The position numbers and the translations under genes were made by a program. This document shows, one piece after another, positions 31,541 to 39,357 of a stretch of DNA of 64,000 nucleotides. The stretch lies in the NCBI RefSeq assembly GCF_030433645.1, contig NZ_JAROCG010000001.1:2914001-2978000 (forward strand). The letters run 5' to 3'. Within the stretch, counting starts at the first letter, position 1. The number at the start of each line of letters is the position of its first letter. A model generated the notes under the pieces. The model was not told the DNA's origin. It made no database searches and worked only from the letters and a program-made list of their open reading frames with translations. The stretch is from Arthrobacter burdickii (GTDB lineage Bacteria; Actinomycetota; Actinomycetes; Actinomycetales; Micrococcaceae).

Positions 31541-32656
31541 TTACGCAGACTGGGTGACGCCAGATCGATTCTTGAGGCGTGCTCGGAGTTGCTTTTCGAC
31601 CGGCCGTTCGAAGTAGTTGTAGAGTCCACCCGCGATAAGGATGGACAGTGCGACCGCCGCGATTGCAAGCAGCACGGTGGGGACCGCCGACAAGGTGTCC
31701 GCCAGCGGCTCAGTGGCACGGAGGACGAGTTCGTGTATGAGGTACAGGGCGAATGACCAACTCCCGAGTTTGAGCATCAGCGGGGAGCGCACGAGTCCGC
31801 CATTCCCGCGAAGATCCCCGGCCGCGCCAGCGGTAATGATCATGGCAAACGGCACACCCATCACGAGGTTGCCGACGAAGTTGGGGAGCTCCAGTGGGTT
31901 GCCCGAGTGCAGGCCGGTCGTGACCGCGAGGAGGGCATAGACGGTGATGGCGGCTGCAACCGCGTGGTGTAGCCCGAATCGTGGTCGCCAGCCTCGCTGC
32001 ATGGCGAGGGCAAGACAGATGCCCATAATGAACTCGGCTAGGCGGAAGGCGGGCATTGTGTAGAGGGCGAAACCAATGTTCCCGGGTGAGTAGCGCAGGA
32101 TGACCCCCATGGCGGCGAGGCCAACCAGTGCCGTCGCCGTGAACGTCACGCCAGCCCAGACGAGGGGCTTACCCTGTTTCGCCAGCAGCAGGAAGATCAG
32201 GGGGAACAAGGCGTAGAAGAACATCTCGTTGGACAGGGACCACGATGGCCCGTTGAAGGCGAAGCGGTCCTCTCCTGGCAGCCATGCGTGGGTGAGGGTG
32301 AGGACGAAAGGCAGGGACTTCCACGACAGTGTCGTGCCGGCTGCTAGTCCCAGGATGATGGCGAACAGCGTGGTGAGTGCGTGCAGCGGCCACACACGGG
32401 CAAACCGGTGCCAGTAGAACGCGCCAGTAGTGATGCCTGGTTTATGGGACCAGCACAGGACGAAGCCCGAGAGGATGAAGAAGAACGTAACGCCGGTGTA
32501 CCCGTAGCCGGCGAGCGGCCCGATCCACGCTGCACCGTCGTAGATTCGCCATACGTGGTAGATCACGACGATAAAAGCCGCGTAGAAACGTAAGCCCGTC
32601 AGGCTTCTGAGATTGACCGGCTTCGCCGTCGTGCTATCCACTTGTTGTTCCCCCAT
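31541..32656 (-). CDS. membrane acyltransferase (acyltransferase 3 / OafA family)
   Basis: Integral membrane enzyme that transfers acyl, often acetyl, groups to surface polysaccharide. It is 371 residues with about ten spans. The family hallmarks are LRFYAAFIVVIYHVWRI at the start (His near residue 35) and NGPSWSLSNEMFFYALFPL. It lies in the conversion region between lysis and integration genes and is reverse to the lysis genes, so it is probably expressed in the lysogen. The ATG at 32656 is preferred; an upstream TTG at 32671 is possible. Modifying the host surface could block related phages. Confidence 0.9.
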   Translation of the reverse strand: MGEQQVDSTTAKPVNLRSLTGLRFYAAFIVVIYHVWRIYDGAAWIGPLAGYGYTGVTFFFILSGFVLCWSHKPGITTGAFYWHRFARVWPLHALTTLFAIILGLAAGTTLSWKSLPFVLTLTHAWLPGEDRFAFNGPSWSLSNEMFFYALFPLIFLLLAKQGKPLVWAGVTFTATALVGLAAMGVILRYSPGNIGFALYTMPAFRLAEFIMGICLALAMQRGWRPRFGLHHAVAAAITVYALLAVTTGLHSGNPLELPNFVGNLVMGVPFAMIITAGAAGDLRGNGGLVRSPLMLKLGSWSFALYLIHELVLRATEPLADTLSAVPTVLLAIAAVALSILIAGGLYNYFERPVEKQLRARLKNRSGVTQSA

Positions 32657-32734
32657 GGTTGAGACCTGCAATGACTTTAGCCCGACCTCCCTGCACCGTA
32701 AGAGTTGGGCTCGTCATCGATCCCGCTCCGTGCG

Positions 32735-32771
32735 AAAGCGCCCCCGCCATTTACGTGGCGGGGGTGCTTTT
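32735..32771. terminator. bidirectional terminator-like hairpin
   Basis: AAAGCGCCCCCGCCA, loop TTTACG, TGGCGGGGGTGCTTT: a 15-bp stem with one G-T pair, with A/T runs on both sides. It can work on either strand and insulates the acyltransferase from the genes to its right. Confidence 0.85.
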
Positions 32772-32785
32772 GTCGTTGACGGATC

Positions 32786-32923
32786 TTATTGCTGGTTTTG
32801 CCAGCCGTCTTCTCCCGTGGCGCGAGGAACGGACAGCAACAGCAGGAGCCCTGTCTTGTGATCGAGTTCGTCTCGCTCCGAGGACGCGAGGCGTGCCTGA
32901 GCGAGGGCGGCAAATTCCTTCAT
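32786..32923 (-). CDS. small acidic/helical protein of 45 residues
   Basis: A short minus-strand frame (MKEFAALAQARLASSERDE... ending GWQNQQ) that ends just before the terminator hairpin. Codon use is typical of real genes here and the helix is well formed. No clear ribosome-binding site precedes the ATG, so the start is uncertain or the mRNA leaderless. Function unknown. Confidence 0.45.
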   Translation of the reverse strand: MKEFAALAQARLASSERDELDHKTGLLLLLSVPRATGEDGWQNQQ

Positions 32924-33089
32924 AGTGAGACCAATCAATGGGAGCGGGAGACCGAAGCCGGCCGATTGCGTCAGCCGGTGATGGAAGCATAGAGCCACCG
33001 TAAGGGCATGCGAGCAAGGGTCCTGCGTATCGCCACCCCAGCTGCCACGCCCGGCCCAGTTGTCGTCGCCGCCCGCTACGGTGGCGGGC

Positions 33090-33392
33090 ATGGAGAGAGC
33101 GCCGCGCCCTGGCTGGCATGGGATACCCCCGTCGCGGGACCGCTTCGTTTCGCCGGAGTCCCTGCCGGAGCCCACGGAGGGTGTGCACTGGACGACGGAG
33201 AAGGCTCCACCCGTGTGGGCGGAGCTCGCCTACCCCGAGAGCGTCGTGCAGACCGTCAAGGGCTTCGCCATGGCGTGGACTCGCGAGCTCGTGCAGGTGC
33301 AATGGGTTGAGTACTCGATGGCACGTGAAGCGTGGGTGGCATCGGACAAGGTCCGCCGGCGGAAGCTCGAGGACCGGCGGCCTCACGAATGA
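33090..33392 (+). CDS. hypothetical phage protein, 100 residues
   Basis: Soluble 100-residue protein with a Pro-rich N-terminus (MERAPRPGWHGIPPSRDRF) and a helical, Trp-rich end (AMAWTRELVQVQWVEYSMARE, then KVRRRKLEDRR). GTGGCGGG precedes the ATG at 33090. It converges on the membrane protein gene to its right with six bases between the stops. No known domain recognised. Confidence 0.6.
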   Translation: MERAPRPGWHGIPPSRDRFVSPESLPEPTEGVHWTTEKAPPVWAELAYPESVVQTVKGFAMAWTRELVQVQWVEYSMAREAWVASDKVRRRKLEDRRPHE

Positions 33393-33398
33393 AGGCGT

Positions 33399-34424
33399 CT
33401 ATTTTGGGGCGGAGGCTTTGGTTGCGAGGGAGAGCAACTGTTCGACCACAGTCGAGGGGATTGCATCCCCCTCTTCCTTTCCTCCCGATGGCACTGCCCC
33501 GAAAACGCGTGACGCGAACGAACGCCGCACCTCGTCGGCGGAATCTTCATTCGTAATCGGACCAAGGAATGCATCGAAAGTCAGCAGTTGCACCTGAATT
33601 GTTTTAGCCCAGAGAGCTACATTCCTATGACTTGCTGATTGCCGACCTAAATACCCCGCTAAGGCGAAAACGGCGGCGACAAGACCGAGGTTGTATATCG
33701 CCGATGGAAGATCAGAAATTCCGACTGCGAAGTGAACTATTCCACCAACGACAATACCGACGCCGATGGCACAGATCGTCGCTACGCGGTATTTTCCGGC
33801 TGCAGCAAACTCTTCAGTAGCCAAGCTTGCAAAATGTCCGGACAGGGACGCCTCTGAGGCGACGCTAGCGGCCTTTTGCGCGTCCAACTTTGATGCATTC
33901 GTCTCCGCATTCGCAGACTTCGCTTCCTCCGCTGACCGCCTCGCTTCGGCCAGCAACACCGCTAGTTGGTCGGAACCTCGCAGGTTCGCGAGGCGCCCTC
34001 GTTGGAGGGCGATGCTCGAATACAAGTCTTCTCTCGCCTCTATGTCCTTAATTGAGAGTCCTCGTATGGGGATGGAGTCAAGACTGTCACTCAAGCGAGT
34101 TAGGTATTCGTCGAGGAGAGAATCGAGGTTTTGGTAGGCGTGGGTAGGGCTATTTTCGCTCGGATTTTTAGCGAAGTTAACTAGTGTTTCATAACTCTTT
34201 TCAAAGGAGACTCTGTCAGAATCATCCCAAAAGATGGGAACCGAGTTATCGTCGGACCATGGGTGTCCAATGTGAAGCGATGCCGTCCACACCTGCGCCG
34301 TCTCCTCGATCCGAGCGAAGCGGTCGCGAAGCTGCGGATACTCCTTCGAGCGAACACGAAGAACCGAGCCAAGACGCTGCATCAGATCTTTGGCGCGCTC
34401 TACATCGGCTGTAACTGGTGTCAT
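33399..34424 (-). CDS. coiled-coil, two-span membrane protein, unknown function
   Basis: A 341-residue protein from the lysogen-expressed side of the prophage. Residues 1-150 are soluble and helical; 155-205 form an Ala/Glu-rich coiled coil (LLAEARRSAEEAKSANAE). Two membrane spans follow (YRVATICAIGVGIVVGGIVHF; AIYNLGLVAAVFALAGYLG), then a cytoplasmic tail with SHRNVALWAKTIQVQLLTFDAFL. A tail with R/H-x-N followed by L-x-T-F-x-x-F recurs in bacterial membrane proteins of unknown role. The gene has lower G/C than its neighbours and sits where prophages carry exclusion or defence genes. That role is only a hypothesis. Confidence 0.72.
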   Translation of the reverse strand: MTPVTADVERAKDLMQRLGSVLRVRSKEYPQLRDRFARIEETAQVWTASLHIGHPWSDDNSVPIFWDDSDRVSFEKSYETLVNFAKNPSENSPTHAYQNLDSLLDEYLTRLSDSLDSIPIRGLSIKDIEAREDLYSSIALQRGRLANLRGSDQLAVLLAEARRSAEEAKSANAETNASKLDAQKAASVASEASLSGHFASLATEEFAAAGKYRVATICAIGVGIVVGGIVHFAVGISDLPSAIYNLGLVAAVFALAGYLGRQSASHRNVALWAKTIQVQLLTFDAFLGPITNEDSADEVRRSFASRVFGAVPSGGKEEGDAIPSTVVEQLLSLATKASAPK

Positions 34425-34494
34425 GGGTCATGTCTACAGCATGCCTTGGCGGTAGTGCGTGAGGCCGTTGCGATCAGAGCCAGTTATCGGCTAC

Positions 34495-34500
34495 TAGGAT
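34495..34500 (+). promoter_or_regulatory. -10 element, probable leaderless start
   Basis: TAGGAT ends 6 bases before the ATG at 34507, the same layout as the box at 6285. It would give a leaderless transcript of the excisionase-like gene. A TTGCGA upstream is too far away (21-base spacer) to be a good -35. Confidence 0.4.
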
Positions 34501-34506
34501 CAACTC

Positions 34507-34740
34507 ATGCCCGATCAACCCCGTTTCATGACCCTGCCCGATGTCGCCGCAGAGCTCGCTGTGAGCCAGTCGCAGATGTACGCGCTGGTGAAGTCCGGTG
34601 ACCTGCCTGCGATTTAGGTGAGCGGCCGCGGACAGTGGATTGTCGAGCGCGTGAAGCTTGAGGAGTACATCGCCCGTATGTACGAGCAGGCGGAGAAGCA
34701 GCGCGGGAAGCTGAACATGGAGGACCTCCCCGCGGAGTAG
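34507..34740 (+). pseudogene. excisionase-like helix-turn-helix gene with in-frame amber stop
   Basis: The frame reads MPDQPRFMTLPDVAAELAVS, then QMYALVKSGDLPAI, a TAG at 34615-34617, and continues VSGRGQWIVERVKLEEYIARM to a normal stop. Both halves together make a 77-codon MerR-like winged helix protein common in actinobacteria and their phages. From memory, the family usually has Gln at the interrupted position, so one C-to-T change (CAG to TAG) explains it. Position beside the integrase suggests an excision or control role. It could still be a host-type regulator, or be read through. Confidence 0.8.
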
Positions 34741-34782
34741 TCCCTCATCCGAGTCAGCCGCTCCGGGGCTACATGCGGGCGT

Positions 34783-35910
34783 CTACACGCCCGCAATTGC
34801 TCGTTGAGCGCTCACGGCTGTGGACTCCAGCGCCTCTGGTAGCAGATGGCTGTATAGATCCGTGGTGGTCGTGGTCGACTCGTGCCCCAGCCGCCGTGAC
34901 AGCTTGAAAATATCGGTGCCCGCGTTCAGCATCCACGACGCGTGGGTGTGCCGGAGGTCATGGAGGCGGGGCTGCTTCTCGAGCCCGTGAGCCTGCGCGG
35001 CAATGATCGCGGGGTGCCAGGCCCGGCGGTACACGGTACCGGAACGCATCGTCTTTCCCATCGGGGACGTGAACACCTCTCCCTTCGTCAGCTGGGCGCG
35101 TTTCACCAACGGCGACACCACGGCGACAGTGTCCGGGGCAAGGGCGACGGTTCGCCTCGAGCGACGGGTCTTCGGCGGCCCGACGTAATACCCGCCAGCT
35201 CCGTCCTGCTTCCAAGCCTTCGACACACGCACTGATGGCGTCGAGCCGATCAGGTCGAAGTCTGAGGCGACAAGCGCGGTCGCCTCGCCCATACGCAGCC
35301 CTGTACCGACGAGGAACTGGAACAGCGGCACGTAATGCGGATGCGCGAAGCGCATGAGCAGCCTGAACTCCTCGTGCGTCAGGAACGTCACGGGTTCAAC
35401 AATGTGGTCCGCCTTCGGGAGAATGATGCTCTTGCACGGGTTCTCCGGACGCAGCTTCAACCGGACTGCAGTACTCATGGCCGCCGACAAGAGCCCGTGA
35501 ACGTTCGCGATGGTCTTCGCGGATTTCCCCTCCCACTGCATCCACTTGATCCAGGCGACGACGTCATCGTACTCGATGCTGTCCACGGGTCGGCCACCTA
35601 GCTTGGCGTCGAGGTAGAGCCGCAGGTAGGTCCGGTACTTGTTCTCTGTGCCGACACTGATGTTCGTGAGCAGGCCGACGTGGCGTTCGATGACAGACGT
35701 CAGGGTGGGCGCGAGTGAGCTCTGCTCGAGGAGGATCCGGTGGGCAGTGTCGAAGGACTGCCCGTTGGCGTCGAGAAGCCGCTTCAAAGTATTTGCGTGG
35801 CTCTTGTCGGTAGTCGTCGTGGAGTCCTGCTTGCGTGTGATTGGGTCCCGCCACCGGACGGTGTAGGTGATCTCGCCGCTCTTGCGCGGGCGTTCGACGA
35901 TGCTGGCCAT
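34783..35910 (-). CDS. tyrosine-recombinase integrase
   Basis: Phage integrase of 375 residues. The N-terminus looks like an arm-binding domain (ITYTVRWRDPITRKQDSTTT), then a core-binding SAM-like domain (LLTNISVGTENKYRTYLRL), then the catalytic domain with Arg in GTGLRMGEATAL, HDLRHTHASWML, LGHESTTTTTDLYSHL and the nucleophilic Tyr in DLYSHL. All catalytic residues are present. It reads away from the tRNA-Ala gene about 110 bases upstream, the normal arrangement for an integrase using a tRNA att site. Confidence 0.95.
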   Translation of the reverse strand: MASIVERPRKSGEITYTVRWRDPITRKQDSTTTTDKSHANTLKRLLDANGQSFDTAHRILLEQSSLAPTLTSVIERHVGLLTNISVGTENKYRTYLRLYLDAKLGGRPVDSIEYDDVVAWIKWMQWEGKSAKTIANVHGLLSAAMSTAVRLKLRPENPCKSIILPKADHIVEPVTFLTHEEFRLLMRFAHPHYVPLFQFLVGTGLRMGEATALVASDFDLIGSTPSVRVSKAWKQDGAGGYYVGPPKTRRSRRTVALAPDTVAVVSPLVKRAQLTKGEVFTSPMGKTMRSGTVYRRAWHPAIIAAQAHGLEKQPRLHDLRHTHASWMLNAGTDIFKLSRRLGHESTTTTTDLYSHLLPEALESTAVSAQRAIAGV

Positions 35911-35952
35911 GCGGTCAACGATAGGAGTTCACGCTGACCTTCCGGCCCGCTT

Positions 35953-35984
35953 TTGTGAACAGCTCCTGGCGCTTTGTGAACAGG
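35953..35984. repeat. two direct repeats, candidate integrase arm sites
   Basis: TTTGTGAACAG occurs at 35953-35963 and again at 35974-35984, 21 bases apart, which is two helical turns. They lie between the integrase start and the tRNA att core, where arm-type sites occur. Confidence 0.5.
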
Positions 35985-35991
35985 AAACAGA

Positions 35992-36014
35992 AAAGGCCCG
36001 GTTTCCCGGGCCTT
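35992..36014 (-). terminator. terminator downstream of tRNA-Ala
   Basis: Read on the minus strand: AAGGCCCG, loop GGAAA, CGGGCCTT then TTC. It follows the tRNA 3' end by about six bases. If the crossover is inside the tRNA, this terminator is carried by the phage. Confidence 0.75.
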
Positions 36015-36020
36015 ACACTG

Positions 36021-36065
36021 TGGAGCTAAGGGGATTCGAACCCCTGACCCCCTGCATGCCATGCA
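36021..36065. other. probable attR core in the 3' half of tRNA-Ala
   Basis: The integrase lies beside the 3' end of the tRNA, and tRNA 3' halves are classic att cores. The partner repeat, attL, would lie left of the window, so the exact core cannot be read here. The right limit given is approximate. Confidence 0.6.
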
Positions 36066-36093
36066 GGTGCGCTACCAGCTGCGCCATAGCCCC
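36021..36093 (-). tRNA. tRNA-Ala (anticodon GGC)
   Basis: A 73-base cloverleaf: acceptor GGGGCTA with TAGCTCC, D-loop AGCTGGTA, anticodon loop ATGGCAT (anticodon GGC), T-loop TTCGAAT, discriminator A. It has the G3-U70 pair that marks alanine tRNAs. CCA is not encoded. The gene looks intact. Confidence 0.95.
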
Positions 36094-36188
36094 GTACTTC
36101 GTAGCTTCCCGGGCTCTTCACCCCGCCGAAGCAACTTGATCAGTGTAGTAAATTCTGGGAGCTTCGCCAAATCGGGCGCCCGGTCCCC

Positions 36189-36869
36189 TCACCCTTCCAG
36201 CGGCTCCACCGGCAGCGAGCCCAGACCGACGTTGTGCTCGGTCAGTTGCCAGGAGAAGAGAGCCTCGGCCCTGCCCACCACCTCGTGCACTTCCGACCAG
36301 TGGCAGTTCGAGAGGCCGGCGAGGGCACCCCAGCGCTGCGGGGGCAACCCCATGAGGGCCGCCAGGGCCGCCCTGATCGATCCACCGTGACTGACGACCA
36401 CGAGGGTCTCCGACGGCTCGATACGGGCGACGGCGTCGGTCACGGCCGCAAGCATGCGCTCACCGACCTCCAGCCGGTTCTCGGCACCGCCCGCCCGCAC
36501 CTCGGGGTCTCCCCCGCGCCAGGCCGCGTTGTCGTCGGCGTACTTCTCGTCGATGTCGGCGAAGGACAGGCCCTGCCACGCACCCGCATCGGTCTCGCGC
36601 AGCCGTGCGTCGAAGGACACCTCGACGCCGCTGAGGTCACCCAGCGCCGCCGCCGTATCAGCGGCACGGCGCAGGTCGGAGGAGACGATGATCGACGGCT
36701 GCTTCGTCGCCAGCACCTCCGCTGCCCGCACCGCCTGCTCGCGGCCCGTCTCATCGAGGTCGATGTCCTCCTGGCCCTGGAACAGCCCGGAGCGGTTCCA
36801 CTCCGTGCGGCCGTGGCGCCAGAAGATGATGCGGCGGGCAGCGGGGTCGGCGTGGGGGTACCGCGTCAC
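36189..36869 (-). CDS. histidine phosphatase family protein
   Basis: A phosphoglycerate-mutase-like phosphatase of 226 residues. It has the FWRHGRTEWNRSG motif (RHG catalytic His near residue 19), LRRAADTAAAL and a second His in VVSHGGSIRAALAAL. The substrate cannot be told from sequence. It overlaps the rsfS stop by four bases (ATGA), so the two are cotranslated; this rsfS-phosphatase pairing is common in actinobacteria. Confidence 0.9.
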   Translation of the reverse strand: MTRYPHADPAARRIIFWRHGRTEWNRSGLFQGQEDIDLDETGREQAVRAAEVLATKQPSIIVSSDLRRAADTAAALGDLSGVEVSFDARLRETDAGAWQGLSFADIDEKYADDNAAWRGGDPEVRAGGAENRLEVGERMLAAVTDAVARIEPSETLVVVSHGGSIRAALAALMGLPPQRWGALAGLSNCHWSEVHEVVGRAEALFSWQLTEHNVGLGSLPVEPLEG

Positions 36870-37276
36870 TCCGCGACGTCGTCGGACGCTGCGGTCCGAG
36901 GTGAGGTCTGCAGCGCGCCCTCGAGCTGGAGGTCCACGGACGGGCAGTCCTTCCAGAGTCGGTCGAGGGCGTAGAACACGCGGTCTTCTTCGTGCTGGAC
37001 GTGGACGATCACTTCGGCGTAGTCGAGGAGGACCCAGCGGCCCTCACTGCGACCTTCGCGCCGCACGGGCTTCAGGCCCTGCTTCGACAGTTCCTCCTCG
37101 ATGCCGTCGACGATCGCGTTGACCTGCCGCTCGCTCGGTGCGGACGCGATCACGAAGATGTCCGTGATGGCGAGGCGGTCACTCACGTCGATGGCGACGA
37201 TGTCCTGGGCGATCTTGTCCACTGCGGCGTGCGCCGCGGTGCGGGCAATTCCAATGGACTGTTCGGTAGCGCTCAC
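36866..37276 (-). CDS. rsfS: ribosome silencing factor RsfS
   Basis: Binds ribosomal protein L14 and blocks subunit joining when nutrients are short. The 136-residue protein shows the family core: AAHAAVDKIAQDIVAIDVSD, DIFVIASAPSERQVNAIVD and GRWVLLDYAEVIVHVQHEED. It belongs to the minus-strand run nadD, hypothetical, rsfS, phosphatase. Confidence 0.95.
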   Translation of the reverse strand: MSATEQSIGIARTAAHAAVDKIAQDIVAIDVSDRLAITDIFVIASAPSERQVNAIVDGIEEELSKQGLKPVRREGRSEGRWVLLDYAEVIVHVQHEEDRVFYALDRLWKDCPSVDLQLEGALQTSPRTAASDDVAE

Positions 37277-37303
37277 TGATCTCCTTGTGTGGTGCCAGCA
37301 TTT

Positions 37304-38266
37304 TCACCCATTGAGGGAGCTGACTGTCATTATTATCCCGGTTACGAGCGCGGCCGCGCCCACACCGAGCAACGAATACTGGATGTAGCGCAGGCGGCGG
37401 AGCCGTCCGAGCCCAGCCGTCATGGCGTCGAGCGGTTCCAGGCCGAACGCATCCCGTGCCCCCAGAGGCGTGCCCTCGGTCTCACTCCCCGGCGAACTCT
37501 GCTGGGCCTGCGGCAGGACGACGGGTATGAGCGAGGTCGACGGCGCCCGCAGCACGGCATACATCGCACCCGGAGGCTGGACGAACTCCGGCGGCGCGAC
37601 GATCGACAGGTTGTCCGGCGCAGCCGGGTTGTGCGGCGCCGGCGTCCGCTCCTGGTGCTGCTCCGACACTTCCTGTGTACGCCGTGCGCGGGCGGTGAGC
37701 GCAGCAGCCCGCTCGGCCAGCGCCTTTTGCTGCGCCAGCACTGCCGGATCCACAGCGAAGGCACCATCTCTGGGCGTGCCGTCGGCCTGTTCGCCTGCAT
37801 CCCCCACGAGCGCCGTGCGTGCCGCGAGGGCCTCTTCGATGCTCATGTCATGGGCTGTACGCGCTGCGTTCGTCTCGGCCGTCGCGCCTGCGTTCGTCTC
37901 GGCCGTCGCGCCTGCGTTCGTCGCGATTGCGGCGCCTGCGTTCGTCTCGGCTACGGCGCCTGCGTTCGTCTCGGCTACGGCGCCTGCGTTCGTCTCGGCT
38001 ACGGCGCCTGTGGATGGCGTCGCTGCCGCTCCGACAGCTGCCAGCTGCGTCGTCAGCTGGCGCCGACGGTCCCTGCGCCCGCCGGGCAGCGGCTCGCCGA
38101 GCGAACCGGCCGGTGGTGCGGCTGCCCGGCCCTGCGGCTGCTGCAGCCGCAACTGGCGGCGGGTAGGGGTCTCCACGCGGACCGCCCCTTCGACCGGACC
38201 CGTTCGATCCCGGTCGCCGCGGTCCGAAGGCACGGGAGTCCGTGCGTTGTCGTCTGCCTTGCCCAT
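37304..38266 (-). CDS. hypothetical protein with Ala-rich repeats and C-terminal membrane span
   Basis: A 320-residue protein between nadD and rsfS. It is largely low-complexity (Ala, Arg, Pro), has six tandem eight-residue repeats of AETNAGAV type at about residues 87-134, and ends with one membrane span (YSLLGVGAAALVTGIIMTV), so it is probably tail-anchored. A similar gene occupies this spot in related Arthrobacter genomes as I recall. The ATG at 38266 lies eight bases after nadD. The opposite strand is also open but lacks protein features. Confidence 0.7.
   Translation of the reverse strand: MGKADDNARTPVPSDRGDRDRTGPVEGAVRVETPTRRQLRLQQPQGRAAAPPAGSLGEPLPGGRRDRRRQLTTQLAAVGAAATPSTGAVAETNAGAVAETNAGAVAETNAGAAIATNAGATAETNAGATAETNAARTAHDMSIEEALAARTALVGDAGEQADGTPRDGAFAVDPAVLAQQKALAERAAALTARARRTQEVSEQHQERTPAPHNPAAPDNLSIVAPPEFVQPPGAMYAVLRAPSTSLIPVVLPQAQQSSPGSETEGTPLGARDAFGLEPLDAMTAGLGRLRRLRYIQYSLLGVGAAALVTGIIMTVSSLNG
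37864..38007 (-). repeat. six tandem 24-bp repeats inside a coding region
   Basis: The unit starting CTGCGTTCGTCTCGGC recurs at 37864, 37888, 37912, 37936, 37960 and 37984. Because 24 is a multiple of three, copy changes stay in frame. Confidence 0.9.
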
Positions 38267-38273
38267 TGCTGAT

Positions 38274-39005
38274 TCACCCAGTTGGTTGTTGTACGGAGCT
38301 GGGGTTTCCCCCGTGCTCCCCTTCCGTCGACAGGACGTTCCCGTCCTCGACGCGCGAGGACAGATCGTCCTCCGGCCGCACCCGGTACAGCCGGTGCTTG
38401 GCGATGTACTGGACGACCCCGTCCGGCACGAGGTACCAGACGGGCTTGCCCTCACCCACGCGGCGCCGGCAGTCGGTGCTGGAGATGGCCATTGCCGGTA
38501 CCTCCAGCAGGCTGACGTCCCGCCCGCGGCCGTTCAGTTCGTGCCCCGGCCGCGTCACCCCGATGAAGTGCGCCAGGGACCAGAGTTCCTCCGCGTTCTT
38601 CCACGTCAGGATCTGCGCCATGGCGTCCGCACCGGTGATGAAGAACAGCTGGGCGTCGGGCCGCTGCACCTTCAGGTCGCGCAGGGTGTCGATCGTGAAC
38701 GTCGGGCCCGGGCGCTCGATGTCCACCCGGCTGACCGTGAAGCTCGGGTTCGACGCCGTCGCGATGACCGTCATCAGGTACCGGTGCTCGGCCGCCGTGA
38801 CGTCCTTGTCCGCCTTCTGCCAGGGCTGGCCCGTCGGGACGAAGACGACCTCGTCGAGATCGAACACCGACGCGACCTCACTCGCTGCCACGAGGTGGCC
38901 GTGGTGGATCGGGTCGAAGGTACCGCCCATGACCCCGAGGCGCCACGGCGATCCGTCACGATGCCGCAGGCCACCCATTACGTCCCGCTCGATCCTGTCC
39001 GCCAC
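38274..39005 (-). CDS. nadD: nicotinate-nucleotide adenylyltransferase
   Basis: Converts nicotinate mononucleotide to the dinucleotide in NAD synthesis. It has the nucleotidyltransferase motif [12 protein letters not shown] near residue 27 and [14 protein letters not shown], the family I-S-S/T-x-x-R-R signature. 243 residues including a C-terminal extension. The ATG at 38978 (MGGLRHRDG) is an alternative, perhaps better, start. Confidence 0.93.
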   Translation of the reverse strand: MADRIERDVMGGLRHRDGSPWRLGVMGGTFDPIHHGHLVAASEVASVFDLDEVVFVPTGQPWQKADKDVTAAEHRYLMTVIATASNPSFTVSRVDIERPGPTFTIDTLRDLKVQRPDAQLFFITGADAMAQILTWKNAEELWSLAHFIGVTRPGHELNGRGRDVSLLEVPAMAISSTDCRRRVGEGKPVWYLVPDGVVQYIAKHRLYRVRPEDDLSSRVEDGNVLSTEGEHGGNPSSVQQPTG

Positions 39006-39013
39006 CAGTACTG

Positions 39014-39247
39014 CTAGTGTCGGTTCGCTTCGCCGTGGTCGTGGTTGTTGACGTGCTGCTTGTGCGGGTCGATGTGCTCTTCGACGGCCTCGTGGCGGTT
39101 GCGCACGTTGGAGAACGACAGGGTCACGATCATGAGCGTGAGCAGGGCTCCCATGGCGATGAGCGCGTACGCGATGGCCGGCATGGGCAGCTCGGTGTGT
39201 TCCAGGGCTTCGTTCGCCAGCAGCGCGCTGCCGAGGGAGTAGAGCAT
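39014..39247 (-). CDS. small single-span membrane protein
   Basis: A 77-residue protein with one span ([20 protein letters not shown]) and a His-rich C-terminus ([20 protein letters not shown]) that might bind metal. It precedes nadD by eight bases and is probably cotranscribed. Small proteins like this are conserved here in related Micrococcaceae, but I know of no assigned role. Confidence 0.7.
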   Translation of the reverse strand: MLYSLGSALLANEALEHTELPMPAIAYALIAMGALLTLMIVTLSFSNVRNRHEAVEEHIDPHKQHVNNHDHGEANRH

Positions 39248-39357
39248 CGTGGTTCCTCTGTCAGGTCAGGTTCCGCCGGTCCGTCTCGGCCCGGCGCGGG
39301 CATTTCTTCCAATGGTACGCGCAAAGGGACGCGCGCTTCCCAGCCTGCCGGCCGGGG

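Larger units (their letters stand above)
1238..36065. mobile_element. siphovirus-type prophage, late half (left end outside window)
   Basis: A continuous packaging, head, tail and lysis cassette followed by a lysogenic conversion region and an integrase next to tRNA-Ala. Gene order is that of a long-tailed phage of actinobacteria. Replication genes and repressor are not visible. Signs of decay are the IS insertion at the left and the amber codon in the excisionase-like gene; all structural genes look intact. Confidence 0.88.

Noticed and set aside
31128..32671. Toxin-antitoxin pair near the lysis genes
   Set aside because: The genes are a holin and an acyltransferase; no toxin or antitoxin motif.
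34507..34740. Two separate small genes instead of one interrupted gene
   Set aside because: The halves complete one known fold with no start or ribosome-binding site for the second half.
37864..38007. CRISPR array
   Set aside because: Units are contiguous without spacers and lie in a coding frame.
37422..39017. Long plus-strand open frame opposite the nadD and Ala-rich genes
   Set aside because: Composition is that of an antisense shadow in high-GC DNA; the minus strand encodes a recognisable NadD and a protein with a membrane span.
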